The position numbers and the translations under genes were made by a program. Source: Nemophila menziesii (taxonomy: Eukaryota; Streptophyta; Magnoliopsida; Boraginales; Hydrophyllaceae). Taken from it: a stretch of DNA of 64,000 bases. How positions within the stretch are numbered: the stretch's first letter is position 1; the number at the start of each line of letters is the position of its first letter. The DNA lies in assembly GCA_029959085.1 (NCBI GenBank), contig JARWIR010000024.1, positions 18,340,296 to 18,404,295 of the forward strand, in the 5' to 3' direction. The notes beneath the pieces are model-generated. The model ran no database searches. It saw nothing but the letters and a program-made list of their open reading frames with translations, and had not been told where the DNA came from. Positions 11,647-22,900 of the stretch are shown here, piece after piece.

Positions 11647-12610
11647 ATTTATTTCGTACATGAAGGTATTTGACCAAAATTTAGTGAACATTTAAATTAA
11701 GAAGTGAAACTCATTAAACTTAAGTGTTTATTAAATTTATGTGTTTGTTAAAATATGTGAAAAATTAGTGTGTTTGTAATACATTTTGATTTACATGTTA
11801 TTTGGATATTTGAAATGATATATTAAGTTTGTTATTAGCTAAAACCAACTATAATTTACAGTACACGTGTCCAATGTTTCATATTAATTTTCATTTGAAA
11901 TTAGATTAGTGAAATGGAGGTGCAAAAGTATTGTTATATACCGCGTTGTCAAAATTTCAGCAAGTATTTTTTATATGGAAGAGTAGAAGTATTAACTAAA
12001 GAATAGTAAAATGAAGTACATGATGGAAGAGGTTGGATATATTTAGGGGTGAGCACGGGTCGGTTTTACCCGGTTTTGAGGTTAGGGTAAACTAAGGGTA
12101 ATATATTTCGGTTTAAGGATTGCTTGGGTAACCCAAGGGTAGGGTAAAAAAAAGTTTACCCTCGGTTTAATTCGGGTTACCCTTCGGTTACCTTCGGTTT
12201 ACCCACGTTAGTCAACATTAGTCAAATTTTTTTTAACGCATAAAAAAGTTTATAATAATGACAAAATCTGAAAAAAACCGGTACTATTATATCTCTTAAG
12301 ATCAAAGTTACAATTTTAACATTACAAATCAAGAAGTAGTGAATCGAATACTTTAAAATAAGTTATGCATGTTTGAAATATTCAAGAAGCCAAATGAAAA
12401 GATTTATCGAATATGCATGTTTTGTATTTAATTTTAGGATTAATGCCCATAAAACACCTCAAATTAAAAAAAATGCCCCCTCACCCCAGCTGCTATTTCA
12501 TACCCAATAAAGGCACCTATTTTAATTTATTTTCCTATTCTACCCTTACATTACATCATCCCATCGCCGCTCTCTCCCTTTCTTCTTCTTCATATCACCA
12601 TCACCTATTT

Positions 12611-12813
12611 GAGACTGTTTCTACAGGAGAAGAAGATTACTTGTCTTCTTTTGAAAGTTTCAACCCAATTTTGCCGAAAATGGATATGGATTCCAAAGTG
12701 AAGAAAACAATTGGGTTTGGGAAAAAGAAAGATAAGATTAAAGATTCGTTTGAAGAAAGAGTAATTCAAGTTAGGAGGGTTACTAAAGTTGTTAAAGGTG
12801 GGAGAGTAATTGA
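12611..12813 (+). pseudogene. Plastid ribosomal protein S5 fragment inside the hAT element
   Basis: The conserved core is [19 protein letters not shown], followed by R-V-I instead of the K-Q-L-x-F-R expected next. This resembles the N-terminal side of bacterial-type S5 as found in the plastid protein. The preceding acidic and lysine-rich residues ([20 protein letters not shown]) also suit the plant preprotein. The homology stops just before 12814, where the opposite-strand carrier fragment begins, so only the start of the S5 domain is present and it cannot make a functional protein. Confidence 0.6.
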
Positions 12814-12818
12814 GCTAC

Positions 12819-13058
12819 CTTAACAACGTCAAGAGGGTTAACAAGGATAGCAGAGAGTATGGCGGGTCCGGCGGCGGAGATAGACCATTCAAAAAACCCT
12901 AAATTTACATCGGAGATGGGTTTTGATTGATGATCAAGCTCTGAAGAAGAAGAAGAAGAGGATAACATATCTAATTCAGCTGTTCTAGTAGCTTTAACTA
13001 GTGTTGCACCTATCCATGTCCTACTTGAAGAAGATGAAGATGATGATCCCACAACCAT
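12819..13058 (-). pseudogene. Mitochondrial carrier (MTM1-like) first-exon fragment inside the hAT element
   Basis: Read on the minus strand from ATG 13058, it has a serine-rich start and then [19 protein letters not shown], which matches the first transmembrane signature of mitochondrial carriers (PxD.xK). The segment ends ...GTTAAG then GTAGC, a plausible exon end with its splice donor, so the piece was probably taken from genomic DNA. The rest of the carrier (six transmembrane segments in the family) is absent. It faces the S5 fragment tail to tail. Confidence 0.6.
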
Positions 13059-13431
13059 TTACGATTTTTTGATGAGATTTTTGATTATTTGATGATGATC
13101 CAACAACATGTGAAGCAATGGTAACAATTATTTTCCCTTTTTCTCATAATCTTACGGCCCAACTTAGTTCTATTTTCATGATTTAATTTTGCTATTTGGT
13201 TGATCTTAGATGTTTACTGTTATGTTTCAATACTTCATTTTTGTTCGTTTATTCTCTTAATGATAATTACATATTGGTTTTGAATGAAGGATTAATTGCA
13301 CTATTGGTCCCTGTGTAATAATTTACAGCCTTGTTCTATATACCCAAAACTGAATAATGGGTATTTGCTTGAACTTGTACTTAGTTTATGTTTTAATTAC
13401 TTTCTTTGATCTGATATAGCTTATAAATCAT

Positions 13432-14457
13432 TTGGAGAATTTAGGATGTGTACGTGGACTTTGTGAAACTGGAAAAGTTGATACCGCTTTGAAGCTTTAC
13501 AATCAGATGTTAACCGATGAGAATTGTGTGGGCCCGGATTTCCGTACATACACTTTGTTAATACAAGGACTTTGTAAAGATGGTCGTGTAGAAGAAGCAG
13601 AAGATATTCAACAAAAAATGATCATGAGAAATGAATTAAACGATGTAGTAACTAACACTATGCTAATCTCAGCTTATCTTAAGATCGGAAATGTTGAAAA
13701 GTCAATGAATTTATGGAAGCAAATTTTCGAACTTGGGTTAAATCCAGATGCATTTACTTACAGTACTATGATTAACGGGTTTTCGAAACTGAATCTTCTA
13801 AATATTGCTAAATGAATTTTCTTAAAAATGGTGAGTATTGGACAAAATCCAGGGATATGTGATTACAATGCTTTATTATCCGCTTTATCTAGAGAAGGTA
13901 GTGTAGATCAAGCAAATAGGTTGTTTCAAGAGATGTGTATTAGTAATGTTAAACCAGATAATATTTCATATAATATTATAATCGAATTAACTTTTAAATC
14001 CGGTGATGCTCAGGCTGCTAAGAAATTAATGGTTGATATGATTCAACAACATTTAAAACCAGACAAGTATACTTTCTCTTTGTCAATCAATAGATTTTCA
14101 AAGTTAGGGAATATGGAAGAGGCTAAAAGCTTATTTGAGAAAATGATTGGTTCTGGATTTAATCCTTGTATTCCGGTATATGATAGTTTACTAAAAGGGT
14201 ATAGTTTAAAAGGTGAAACGGATGAAATTATTTCTTTACTTCAAAAAATGGCTGAACAAGGTGTTGTTCTTGACTCGGCTATTAAATCTACAATTTTGCA
14301 GTGTATAATGAATTCTTCTGAAAAGGATGATTTGGTAAAACTATTACCAAATTTTTCACAAGATATGGGTGACAAATTTAGCATCTCCGGTGATAAATTG
14401 TTGATGAAACTTCAACAAAGTAGTAATTCAGTTGATTTACATTGTAAGGAGTTATAG
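13432..14457 (+). pseudogene. P-class PPR protein fragment with one internal stop, inside the hAT element
   Basis: One frame of 341 codons is broken only by TGA at 13813. It contains about eight 35-residue PPR motifs, recognisable as TYTLLIQGLCKDGRVEEAE, TYSTMINGFSKL, DYNALLSALSREGSVDQA and SYNIIIELTFKSGDAQAA. PPR proteins bind organellar RNA. The N-terminal part, targeting peptide and start codon are missing: the frame opens in the middle of a motif right after an AG that may be a former splice acceptor. The C-terminal end with a normal stop seems kept. Function as an RNA-binding protein is unlikely; a small RNA source is possible. Confidence 0.88.
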
Positions 14458-14729
14458 TATTCTTTTGTAATATTAAGTTTCTGTGGAGTAACTTTCACAT
14501 GGATTTAGTGAATTTTTTTTTGAGTCAATGCGATATTTAGATAAATTTTTTTCATGATATATGGAGAATATTTATCTACTGTTGGTTTTGGGTGATAAAT
14601 ATTGAACTTTTAAAGAGATCTGGTATGATGAGTTTTGTTGTAATTAGTAGCTGTGTTAAGTCAATAATTGCTATATTGTATATAAAGGTTGCAGCTCGAT
14701 GAAAGTCAACTCATTAAGATCTTACAAAG

Positions 14730-14995
14730 TACAAAAGTGTACTTGCACGAGTGTTGGGAAACATTCTCATTACTCGCCCTTTACAAAAATGTACTTGCAC
14801 GAGTTGTGGGAAACATTCTCATTACTCAACATTAGCCCATACAGTACAAAAGTGTACTTGCACGAGTTGTGGGAAACACTCCCATTACTCAACATTAGCC
14901 CATACAGTACAAAAGTGTACTTGCACGAGTTGTGGGAAACACTCCCATTACTCGCCCTTGACAAAAATTGTACTTGCACAAGTCCACTACTCGCC
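14730..14995 (+). repeat. 63-bp tandem repeat inside the hAT element
   Basis: Copies start at 14730, 14782, 14845 and 14908, the last three exactly 63 bp apart, then decay. Each contains the palindrome-like TACAAAAGTGTACTTGCACG. It lies near the right end, with the PPR fragment to its left. Confidence 0.85.
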
Positions 14996-15639
14996 CTTGG
15001 TAGCAGCAGCAGACAGCAGTAGACAGCAGTAAGGGCATTAAGGTATATTTACCTTAAGTGCCTTTTATGGGCAAGTGACTAAGGTGGCAGGTGGTTATTG
15101 GGCATTCACCCTTAATTTTATATTATACGGTTTTTCGGGGTGGGTAAACCCAACCCAATAGCTTGGGTAATATATAGGTAAAATATATGGATTTGAAAAA
15201 TCATAAGGTAACCCGACGGATAAGGTTGACCTTGGTAAAATTAACATATATTTTGGATCGGTTTAATTAAAATTAACTTGGTTTTTCGGTTTTGTTAAAA
15301 TTCTGCTCACCCCTAGATATATTGTGCCAAGAGAAGTGCATATTGGTGCTTTTTTCTATGCACAATTGTGTAATTCATGGTCAAATCATTAATTTATTGT
15401 AATCATTTTCCATTTTTGCTTAGGTTGGAGTACTTCTTTGAGATATGGTCGATCTACAAATTTACATAATCAAAAAAGGTTAATGATAATTTTTAAATAT
15501 TATAATAATTTGAAAACGATAATTTAGTTTGTAGTATACTCAAGTTTAGATACGTTTCCTAGACAAAAGTTATGTTTACAGTTAGTTAATAAATGAAGAT
15601 ACGTAATTTAGATGATAAATTCTGAAATCTTTCCATCAT

Positions 15640-16110
15640 TGTAATTATCGCTAACAGTAACAAGGTAATATCTAAATGAGGATACATAATTTAGACAATT
15701 TTAAATCGAAAATTATTTCCACTAACAGCAACAAGGCATCTCTGTGCTACCAAGTCCATCACATGGCCATACCTTGGTCCTGGACCTTCTCCTCGAACTA
15801 CAATTCTTAACAAAACAAAAGATCGCCAAGAAGCAAATATGTAACCTGACATCTCAACAAGATATTATAAGAATTCTTACAAATTGTTTCTATAATCTCA
15901 CATGTGCCACTTGTTATTGGTTAAATCAAGCACATAAAGATCATCGGTTGAATGTCCGGCAGGACCTATTCCACCTTAGCAACAAAGGATTTGTCTATTT
16001 TAAGATCATAAATGTAACAAAAATAAATGGAAGAAAACAATTAATTAATTTTTAATTCACCTGAAACGCGACCATGGTGCCAACAGCAGCAGCATGGACT
16101 TTTTCGAAAC
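15640..16110 (-). pseudogene. BSL-family kelch protein phosphatase, partial exons
   Basis: On the minus strand three consecutive exon pieces match the kelch part of BSL1/2/3 phosphatases of brassinosteroid signalling: VHAAAVGTMVAFQ ending at 16061 with a GT donor; GGIGPAGHSTDDLYVLDLT at about 15900-15965; and GPGPRYGHVMDLVAQ at about 15737-15795, continuing as RCLVAVSGN. A second, diverged copy of the last piece (YYLVTVSDN then NDGK) lies at about 15625-15668, so that exon edge is duplicated. Between the first two exons the frame seems off by one base. The catalytic phosphatase domain is not present. Most likely a decayed gene fragment. Confidence 0.75.
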
Positions 16111-16149
16111 TTTGGCTTTGTAGTAGTTAAGCTTATCAACAATTTCTTT

Positions 16150-17879
16150 ATGATGCAATCGTTAAAGGAAATAGTACCCTCAATAGAAAAAAAGATAAAC
16201 ACAAAGTTCATCATTTTGGAGAAAGGAATGCAAAAAGGTAAAAAAAAACATGAGTGAGATTCATTAGGGTTCTTGATAATGTCAATTCAAATAAATTTGT
16301 TCAAAAAGCTGTTGTTTCTCCTTACTCTCTGATCTTTCCACCAATGGACCAGCTATTGTTATCTTGTAACTCGGAACTAATATATTATACATTATAAACA
16401 GGGGATTGTTTTAATTTGAAGGCAATTTTTTGTAATACACCAAGAGAAATTCGTCTAGAAATATATAGAAATATGCTTAAGCAGGGAATTGGAAGCAAAA
16501 TCCAAATTGGAAGACAAATTATTAGGTATATAGAACACGTAAAAATCAGAAATAAATGAATGTTGTTCAGCAAAACTAGAATTATATAAGAAAAGTAAGG
16601 CAAACCCTTCCAAAGGAAAAGAAAAGAAAGAATGCATATAAAGAAATAAATAGTGATGGGATTTTCTTTGCCTCCTATAATTTAGTCACGTAATAGTCAT
16701 TCATCAAAGAGAATATTTAAAATTATTGAATGTGTATATATTAGATGAAATATGTGTATGTATATGAAAATTGATCTGAGATTTAAACCTATATTTCTCA
16801 ATTGTCATTGAAGGTCCCTATGATTGATAACAGGGACTAAAAAAGCAATTAACACATTAAAGAATTTTAAACTTACTGAATCAATTCCATTGAGATCAAT
16901 AAAAGCTGTGGCCCCTTCTCATCTAACGTAGCTAACATGCTACTTATATCTTTAAATTACCTAATGTTTTTCCTTCCATCTTAAAAAAAACAAGTCCCTA
17001 AAAGTTGAAACAATCATTTCATCATTAGTCAAGAGCAAACTATTGCATTTAACAGCAACATATAACGTGTACATGGTAAAAAAGAATCACAAAACACATG
17101 ATTTAACATCAAAATCCTCCTATCAAGTATAACATTAAGAGTTTATATACCAATCACCATGTGAACCCTGTGGAGTTGCATACAGTGTGCCAGCTTTTTC
17201 AAATTTTCTAGTAACTTTTTGTTGTTCGGAAGTTGAACGGAACCCAGATACACGGATTTTATGCTAAATTGCATCACACTCAACTTTGATTCAACTGGAG
17301 TGAGATGCATTTGCGTTTTTTCTATAAAAAATCAAGACTCCTAAAAATGGAGCAAAGATTGGAAGGTCAATGCTTGGAAGGTATATTGGAATATAGAAAT
17401 GACATGATGGAGAAGCCTACTTACTTTCAAAGTCATCCTTTTCAGTCCTCGTTCTACTACGCCATAAAAGTCTAATTGGTGTGCCTGTATAAGCTGCAGC
17501 TAACCTTAAATACTTCTCCATGTATCGTCGATATGTAATTTACACATGTAATTTCATATAAATGACCATTTATAATTCAAACACAAAATACCTGAGTACA
17601 ATGATAGATCCGTCCTCTTTTTCCCCCTTGAGTTCTCGAGGCGATTTCAAAGCAAGTGATTTATGTACTACTTGATTCATAGAGCTTAGCTTTTGGAAGA
17701 AGCATCTTCAGGCTTACTTCCAGGAGAGAATTGTGAAGAGGACGAAGCAGATTAGTTAATTTGCTACCGGATTTGAAGAAGTTTCCAAAGGTCCGCCATC
17801 GATTTCTTTCCGATCAAGCGAGCATCGTTGATAGCAAATGTAATAAGAGGGTAGAAAAGCAATCTTCCACTAGCAAATT
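16150..17879 (-). other. Gene-like but unassigned stretch, minus strand
   Basis: No complete gene. Two minus-strand stretches read as protein without stops: about 17425-17530 (YMEKYLRLAAAYTG, then TPIRLLWRSRTRTE), which ends in a canonical GTAAGT donor, and about 17165-17265 (STSEQQKVTRKFEKAG, LYATPQG). A third, KSPRELKGEKEDGS, lies near 17600-17640. I cannot identify the parent gene or genes. They lie on the same strand as the BSL exons and may be part of the same decayed region. Confidence 0.35.
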
Positions 17880-18126
17880 ACTTAATGATTTTTTTTTTTT
17901 AGAGAGGCGGATGTAAACTATCAACCAGCATCAGAAAATGCTCTCTTCTCTCTCCACCGCCTAAATCACCACCACCACTAAAATAGGCAAACACCACCCT
18001 AAACCACCACAGAAATTCAAGCTTTTCTTATAAAATTCACAAGCTAGAAATCTCTCAACCTTCTCTTTTTTCCTCTCAATCTATCTGTTCTCACTCTCTC
18101 TTTCTCTCTTTCTTTCATCGAGTAAG

Positions 18127-19943
18127 ATGAACTTTTATTCTACTAACCACCCTCTCGCCGGAAATGGTTTGCTTACCATTACACCGGAAAACAATCTGAA
18201 GTACAAAACTGCTGAAGAATTTAAGCTTATTGCTAAATTACTTAACAAAGAACCTGTCAATTTCATCTTCTTAAGGAATCATATCAACAAACATTGGAAC
18301 TTAACGGAAAAAGTTGAAACAGAGAAGTTAGCTTCCAACTCAGTAATTATCTAATTCAAAAACGCTAAGGACCAACAAACTGTATGGGATCAAAGACCTT
18401 GGACAGTTATTGGTAAACATTTTGCCATTAACAAATTCAAGAAGAATGCAGTTAACAAGGTTACAAACACAAAACTTTGGATTCAACTAACAGGTACACC
18501 AATTAGCATACTATCTGAAACCTGTTTAGGAAAAATCATGGAAAACTTTGGAGATGTTCACACTATTATCCTACCAGAAAATCAGATTATTGATGAAAAT
18601 TCTATTACTAAAGTACGGGTTGATTGGAATTTACAAAATCCCCTTATTGCGGGGTTTAACTATTTTGAAGAAGATAACACAAAATCATGGATTAACTTCA
18701 AATACGAAAATATAGGGCAAGTCTGCTATGGTTGTGGTCTATTTGATCATGAGAAATCAATGTATAATAACACAAGAGTCGTTCCTAAATTAGAAAATTG
18801 GATCAAGGTGTCTACTAGAGGTCCGTCAAAATCATCATCCTACTTTAAAGGAAATAACAGTATGAAAGCTAAAAAGGTTAACAATGGTGGGAAGATCAAC
18901 AATGGAGGCAAGCTTACCTTCCAACCGAGTTGGAATCAAAAACTCGGTAAACAAAACTCACCGAGTACCAAAAAATGGGATAACGGTAAAATCTTTAACA
19001 CCGTTAACGAGGTACAAGTTAACAGAGATACGAACATGAAGGACGCCATCCCACCACTACCATTTGAATTTACAGGACGAAAGGACAATAGTACTATCGA
19101 TGGTGGAGAAAGGAGCACGAATGGTACGAAATTATCGGATAAAGACGAAGAAGACAAATTGGAGAAAAAAGGCTGTCTTCATTGAAAAAGAAAAGAACTT
19201 ATCCCAGCTGGCCCAAGTTATGGCACAAAAATTAGAAAATACCCCAAAGCCCATAGATATAAATGATATATCATTTGGGTCTTTCCCAAGTCCAAATCAG
19301 GGTGGCCCAACACCGGATTACAAAAACCCAACTTCATATTAAGAGCCCACTAATAATTGAAACAACCCAAATTGTAAACACTCAACAAATCGACCCAATA
19401 ACTAACTCTCCCTTTACTGACCATAACCAAACCCCAACCTCAAACATAATCTCAAATCACTTCTCTTCTACCCCGATCTCAATCCCTAACCCTAACCTCA
19501 TCGATGTAACACCATACAACACAACCACTACTCAGCCAGCTTCTATCAACCACGATGATAACCAAACCTCCGACACTAACCCTCAACACCAAAACACTCC
19601 CACACCATCGATTACTACCGAACAACCAAACATTCAAACCAAAAATCATACTACTACCTCTGAATACGAAAGTGAAGATGAAGAGATGTTTGATTCCAGA
19701 ATATCTCTCTCTAATAAAAGCAGAAGACAAAGAGATAAGAAAGCATTCTCGGAGAAGAATAGGCGGATCAAACTATGGAATCAACGTTCAGATGCTAAAA
19801 TACAAATAGGAAATGAAAAAGAAATGGATAAGGAAGCTGAAGGTAATTCAATTTCAACTCTACCTGGAGAATTACCAAAAGAACAACTTGAAGAAGGTGA
19901 GGTTTGCGGGATTGACCGAATTCAATCCCTCCGCTCCGAATGA
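18127..19943 (+). pseudogene. LINE ORF1 (nucleic-acid-binding protein), broken
   Basis: ATG 18127 opens a frame with a stop at 18352 that then continues to 19183. Frameshifts near 19165 and 19270-19300 move to the two other frames, and the last ends at TGA 19941. The first part (TVWDQRPWTVIGKHF) resembles the DUF4283 domain of plant LINE ORF1. CYGCGLFDHEKSMY near 18724 is a zinc knuckle whose last cysteine is replaced. The C-terminal third is low-complexity, rich in T, N, P and charged residues. It would coat the LINE RNA. Confidence 0.75.
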
Positions 19944-22900
19944 TACACCTGGCCTGGAACGTTCAGGGGATTGGCACACCCCTGACGGTCCAGACCCTTC
20001 TTGATATCCGTAATAGATATCACCCGGAGGTAATCTTTCTTTCGTAAACAAAAAATTCTTTCTCAGTTCTTAAGAAACTTGAAAAACCCTTACGAATGTC
20101 CCTTATCACTACTGTTGAACCCTTAGGTTTGAGTGGAGGGTTGGCTATCTTTGCTATCAATAAAGATAATATTAAAATTCTTAGTAAATGCAAAAAATTT
20201 ATTAGCTGTGAATTTGAAAAACTGGATGGCACTAAGTTTATCTCAACTTTTGTCTATGGTACACCCTTAGATAATTATAAAGACCATTGCCTTGAAAATA
20301 TTAAATTATGTAACCCTAAAAACGATTTGGCTTGGAATCTAATAGGTGATTTTAACCTTATTAGAAATTCAAATGAAAAAATTGGAGGAAACATTAGTAA
20401 CAAGAAAAATATGAAGAAATTCAATAACTTTATTAAAAACCTTGAACTTATGCAATTAGACAATAAAGGTTGTGCCTTTACATGGTCAAATAGAAGAAAC
20501 AAGGATAAACTTATCAAAATGTTGCTTGATAGAAGTCTGAATAATAAAAAATGGTCAGACCTTTTCCCAAATGCTTGGGTCAATGCCTTACCAGCTATAG
20601 GCTCTGACCATAGCCCTCTAATACTTTATTTTGAGGATAGAACTGATAAGAAATATAAAAGATTCTACTTTGAGAACTTTTGGGTAGAAGAAAAAGAATG
20701 TTTGAATATTATTGAAAATGTTTGGAGCTCTAGAAATACCATTAATTCTATTTCTAAAGGTAATCTACTGACTAAGTTAAATATGTGTAAGAGGATCCTT
20801 ACTGTTTGATGTAAAAGAAAGTTTAGAAATACTAAACTAAAAATAGATCAATATATGGAGAAATTGAAAACTATTACCAATAGTAAATTTTTTAAAGACA
20901 CTGATAAAGATGAATACAATTTTATAGTAAAAGAAATAGAGACCCTTTGGAAAATAGAAGAAGAATTTTGGGGGGCTAGATCTAGAATAACTTGGTTAAA
21001 AAAAGGGGATAGAAATACAACATTTTTTCATGCTGCTACTAAAGAAAGAAGATATTTTAATAAAATATCTTCTATCATGAATGATCAGGGTATTTGGTTA
21101 AATAATCAATTTGAGGTAAACCAAAATATTCTTGACTATTTTAAAAATGTTTATAACTCAGTGGACCCTCGGAATTTTACCCCTGTATTAAATATTATTC
21201 AGCCTAAAGTTACTAAATTTATGAATGAAACCCTCCTCAAACCTATTCTTATAAAAGAGGTTGAGTTGGCAGTATCTGAGCTAGGAGCCTTTAAGGCACC
21301 TGGGCCAGATGGCTACCCAGGCTTTTTTATAAGAATTATTGGAGGATTATAAAGTTGGATGTCATAAAATCATAAATGATTTTTGGTATAATAATGGTAG
21401 CCTTGAATATTTAAACCATACTTTTATTTCACTCATTCCAAAAATCCAAAAACCTGGAACTATAAAGCACTATAGACCTATTAGTGTTTCCAACTTTATT
21501 TATAAAATCATTGCGAGGCTTTTAGTCAATAGACTTCAACCTTTTATGAGTTCAATTGTTGATGATACACAAACTGCCTTTATCCCAGGTAGAGGTATCC
21601 AAGAAAACACTTATATAACTCATGAAGTATGCACCTATTTAAAAGAAAAAAGAACATCAAAAAATTATAGTATGATTATTAAAGCTGACCTACAAAAAGC
21701 ATATGAGTTTGTAGAATGGGATTTTCTACAACAACTTATGGAAAAACTCGGTTTTGACCCAAACTGGATTAAAAAGATTATGAACTGTATAACCACAGTA
21801 TCATACTCAATTTTGATCAATGGGCAGCCTAATAAGCTTAATAAACCCCAAAGGGGTCTTTGACAAGGGGACCCACTGTCCCCATTAATCTTTTGTCTTA
21901 TAACACAAACTCTAAATGATTTGATTAAAAATAAAGTTGAAAATGACCTTCTTGATGGTATTAAACTATCTAGAAATGGCCCCTCATTGACTCACCTTCT
22001 ATTTGCGGATGACAGTGTATTTTTTTCTTAAAGCTAATCACAAAGACACAAATATTTTTAATGACATTATTAATAAATTTGGATTTTCTACTGGACTCAC
22101 TCTAAACTTGAATAAATGTGGGGTGAGGTTTAGTGCTAATACACCTCACTATATTTAACACATTTTTGCCTCTAGGGTAAATATGAACATTACAAAAAAT
22201 CTTGGCTCATACTTGGGATTACCCACTGATTGGGGTAAATCTAAAGTAAAAGAGCTAAATTGCCTTATTGAGATAGCTATTAAAAAACCCAAAATTGGAA
22301 AAATCTCTATCTCTCGGAAGCAGGTAAAGAAATCTTAATTAAGTCAGTTTTACAAAGTATACCAAACTACTTTATGTCTTCTTTCTTGTTGCCTAAGAAA
22401 ATTTGTGAAATGATCACTAAGAAAATAGAAAAATTTTGGTGGGGAAATAAATCTAATAAAGGAATACATTGGACTAATTGGCCTAGTGTAACTTATAGCA
22501 AATATGTTGGAGTGTTAGGCTTTCGAGACCTAAATACTATGAATGTGGCTTTACTTGCTAAACAAGCATGGAATTTACTTGATAAAAAAGAATCCCTACT
22601 ATATAAGATACTAAAGGAGAAATACTTCCCAAATAGCTCATTCCTCCATGATAAATTGGGTAGTAAATCTTCTTGGGGTTGGAAAAGTCTTATAACAGGA
22701 AGAGATGCTATAAAAAACCATTTAAAATGGAAAGTTGGAGATGGGGAAAATATAAATCCCCAATGTGATGTATGGTTCTCTAGGGAATTAGAAGTTATAA
22801 AACCTAAAGATACTAATATTAATAAGTTAAAAGAGTTTTTCTATCCTAGTGAAAGAAGATGGGATTTGGAAAAAGTCAAAAAGAATTTTCATAATAAAGA

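Larger units (their letters stand above)
12044..15315. mobile_element. Non-autonomous hAT-type transposon carrying three gene fragments (Pack-hAT)
   Basis: The ends are perfect 12-bp inverted repeats, TAGGGGTGAGCA at 12044 and TGCTCACCCCTA ending at 15315. They are flanked by the exact 8-bp duplication GATATATT (12036-12043 and 15316-15323), the size made by hAT transposases. Subterminal zones are rich in GGGTAACCC and GGTTTACCC words on both sides. No transposase ORF is present in its 3,272 bp. Inside are fragments resembling plastid ribosomal protein S5, an MTM1-type mitochondrial carrier and a PPR protein, plus a 63-bp tandem repeat. This is the structure expected of a gene-capturing hAT element. 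Confidence 0.92.

Noticed and set aside
14730..14995. Regularly spaced repeats like a CRISPR array
   Set aside because: The 63-bp units are repeated in full without unique spacers, in a plant transposon; it is a tandem repeat.
19479..19730. 83-codon minus-strand ORF
   Set aside because: It is the complement of the low-complexity T/N/P-rich end of LINE ORF1.
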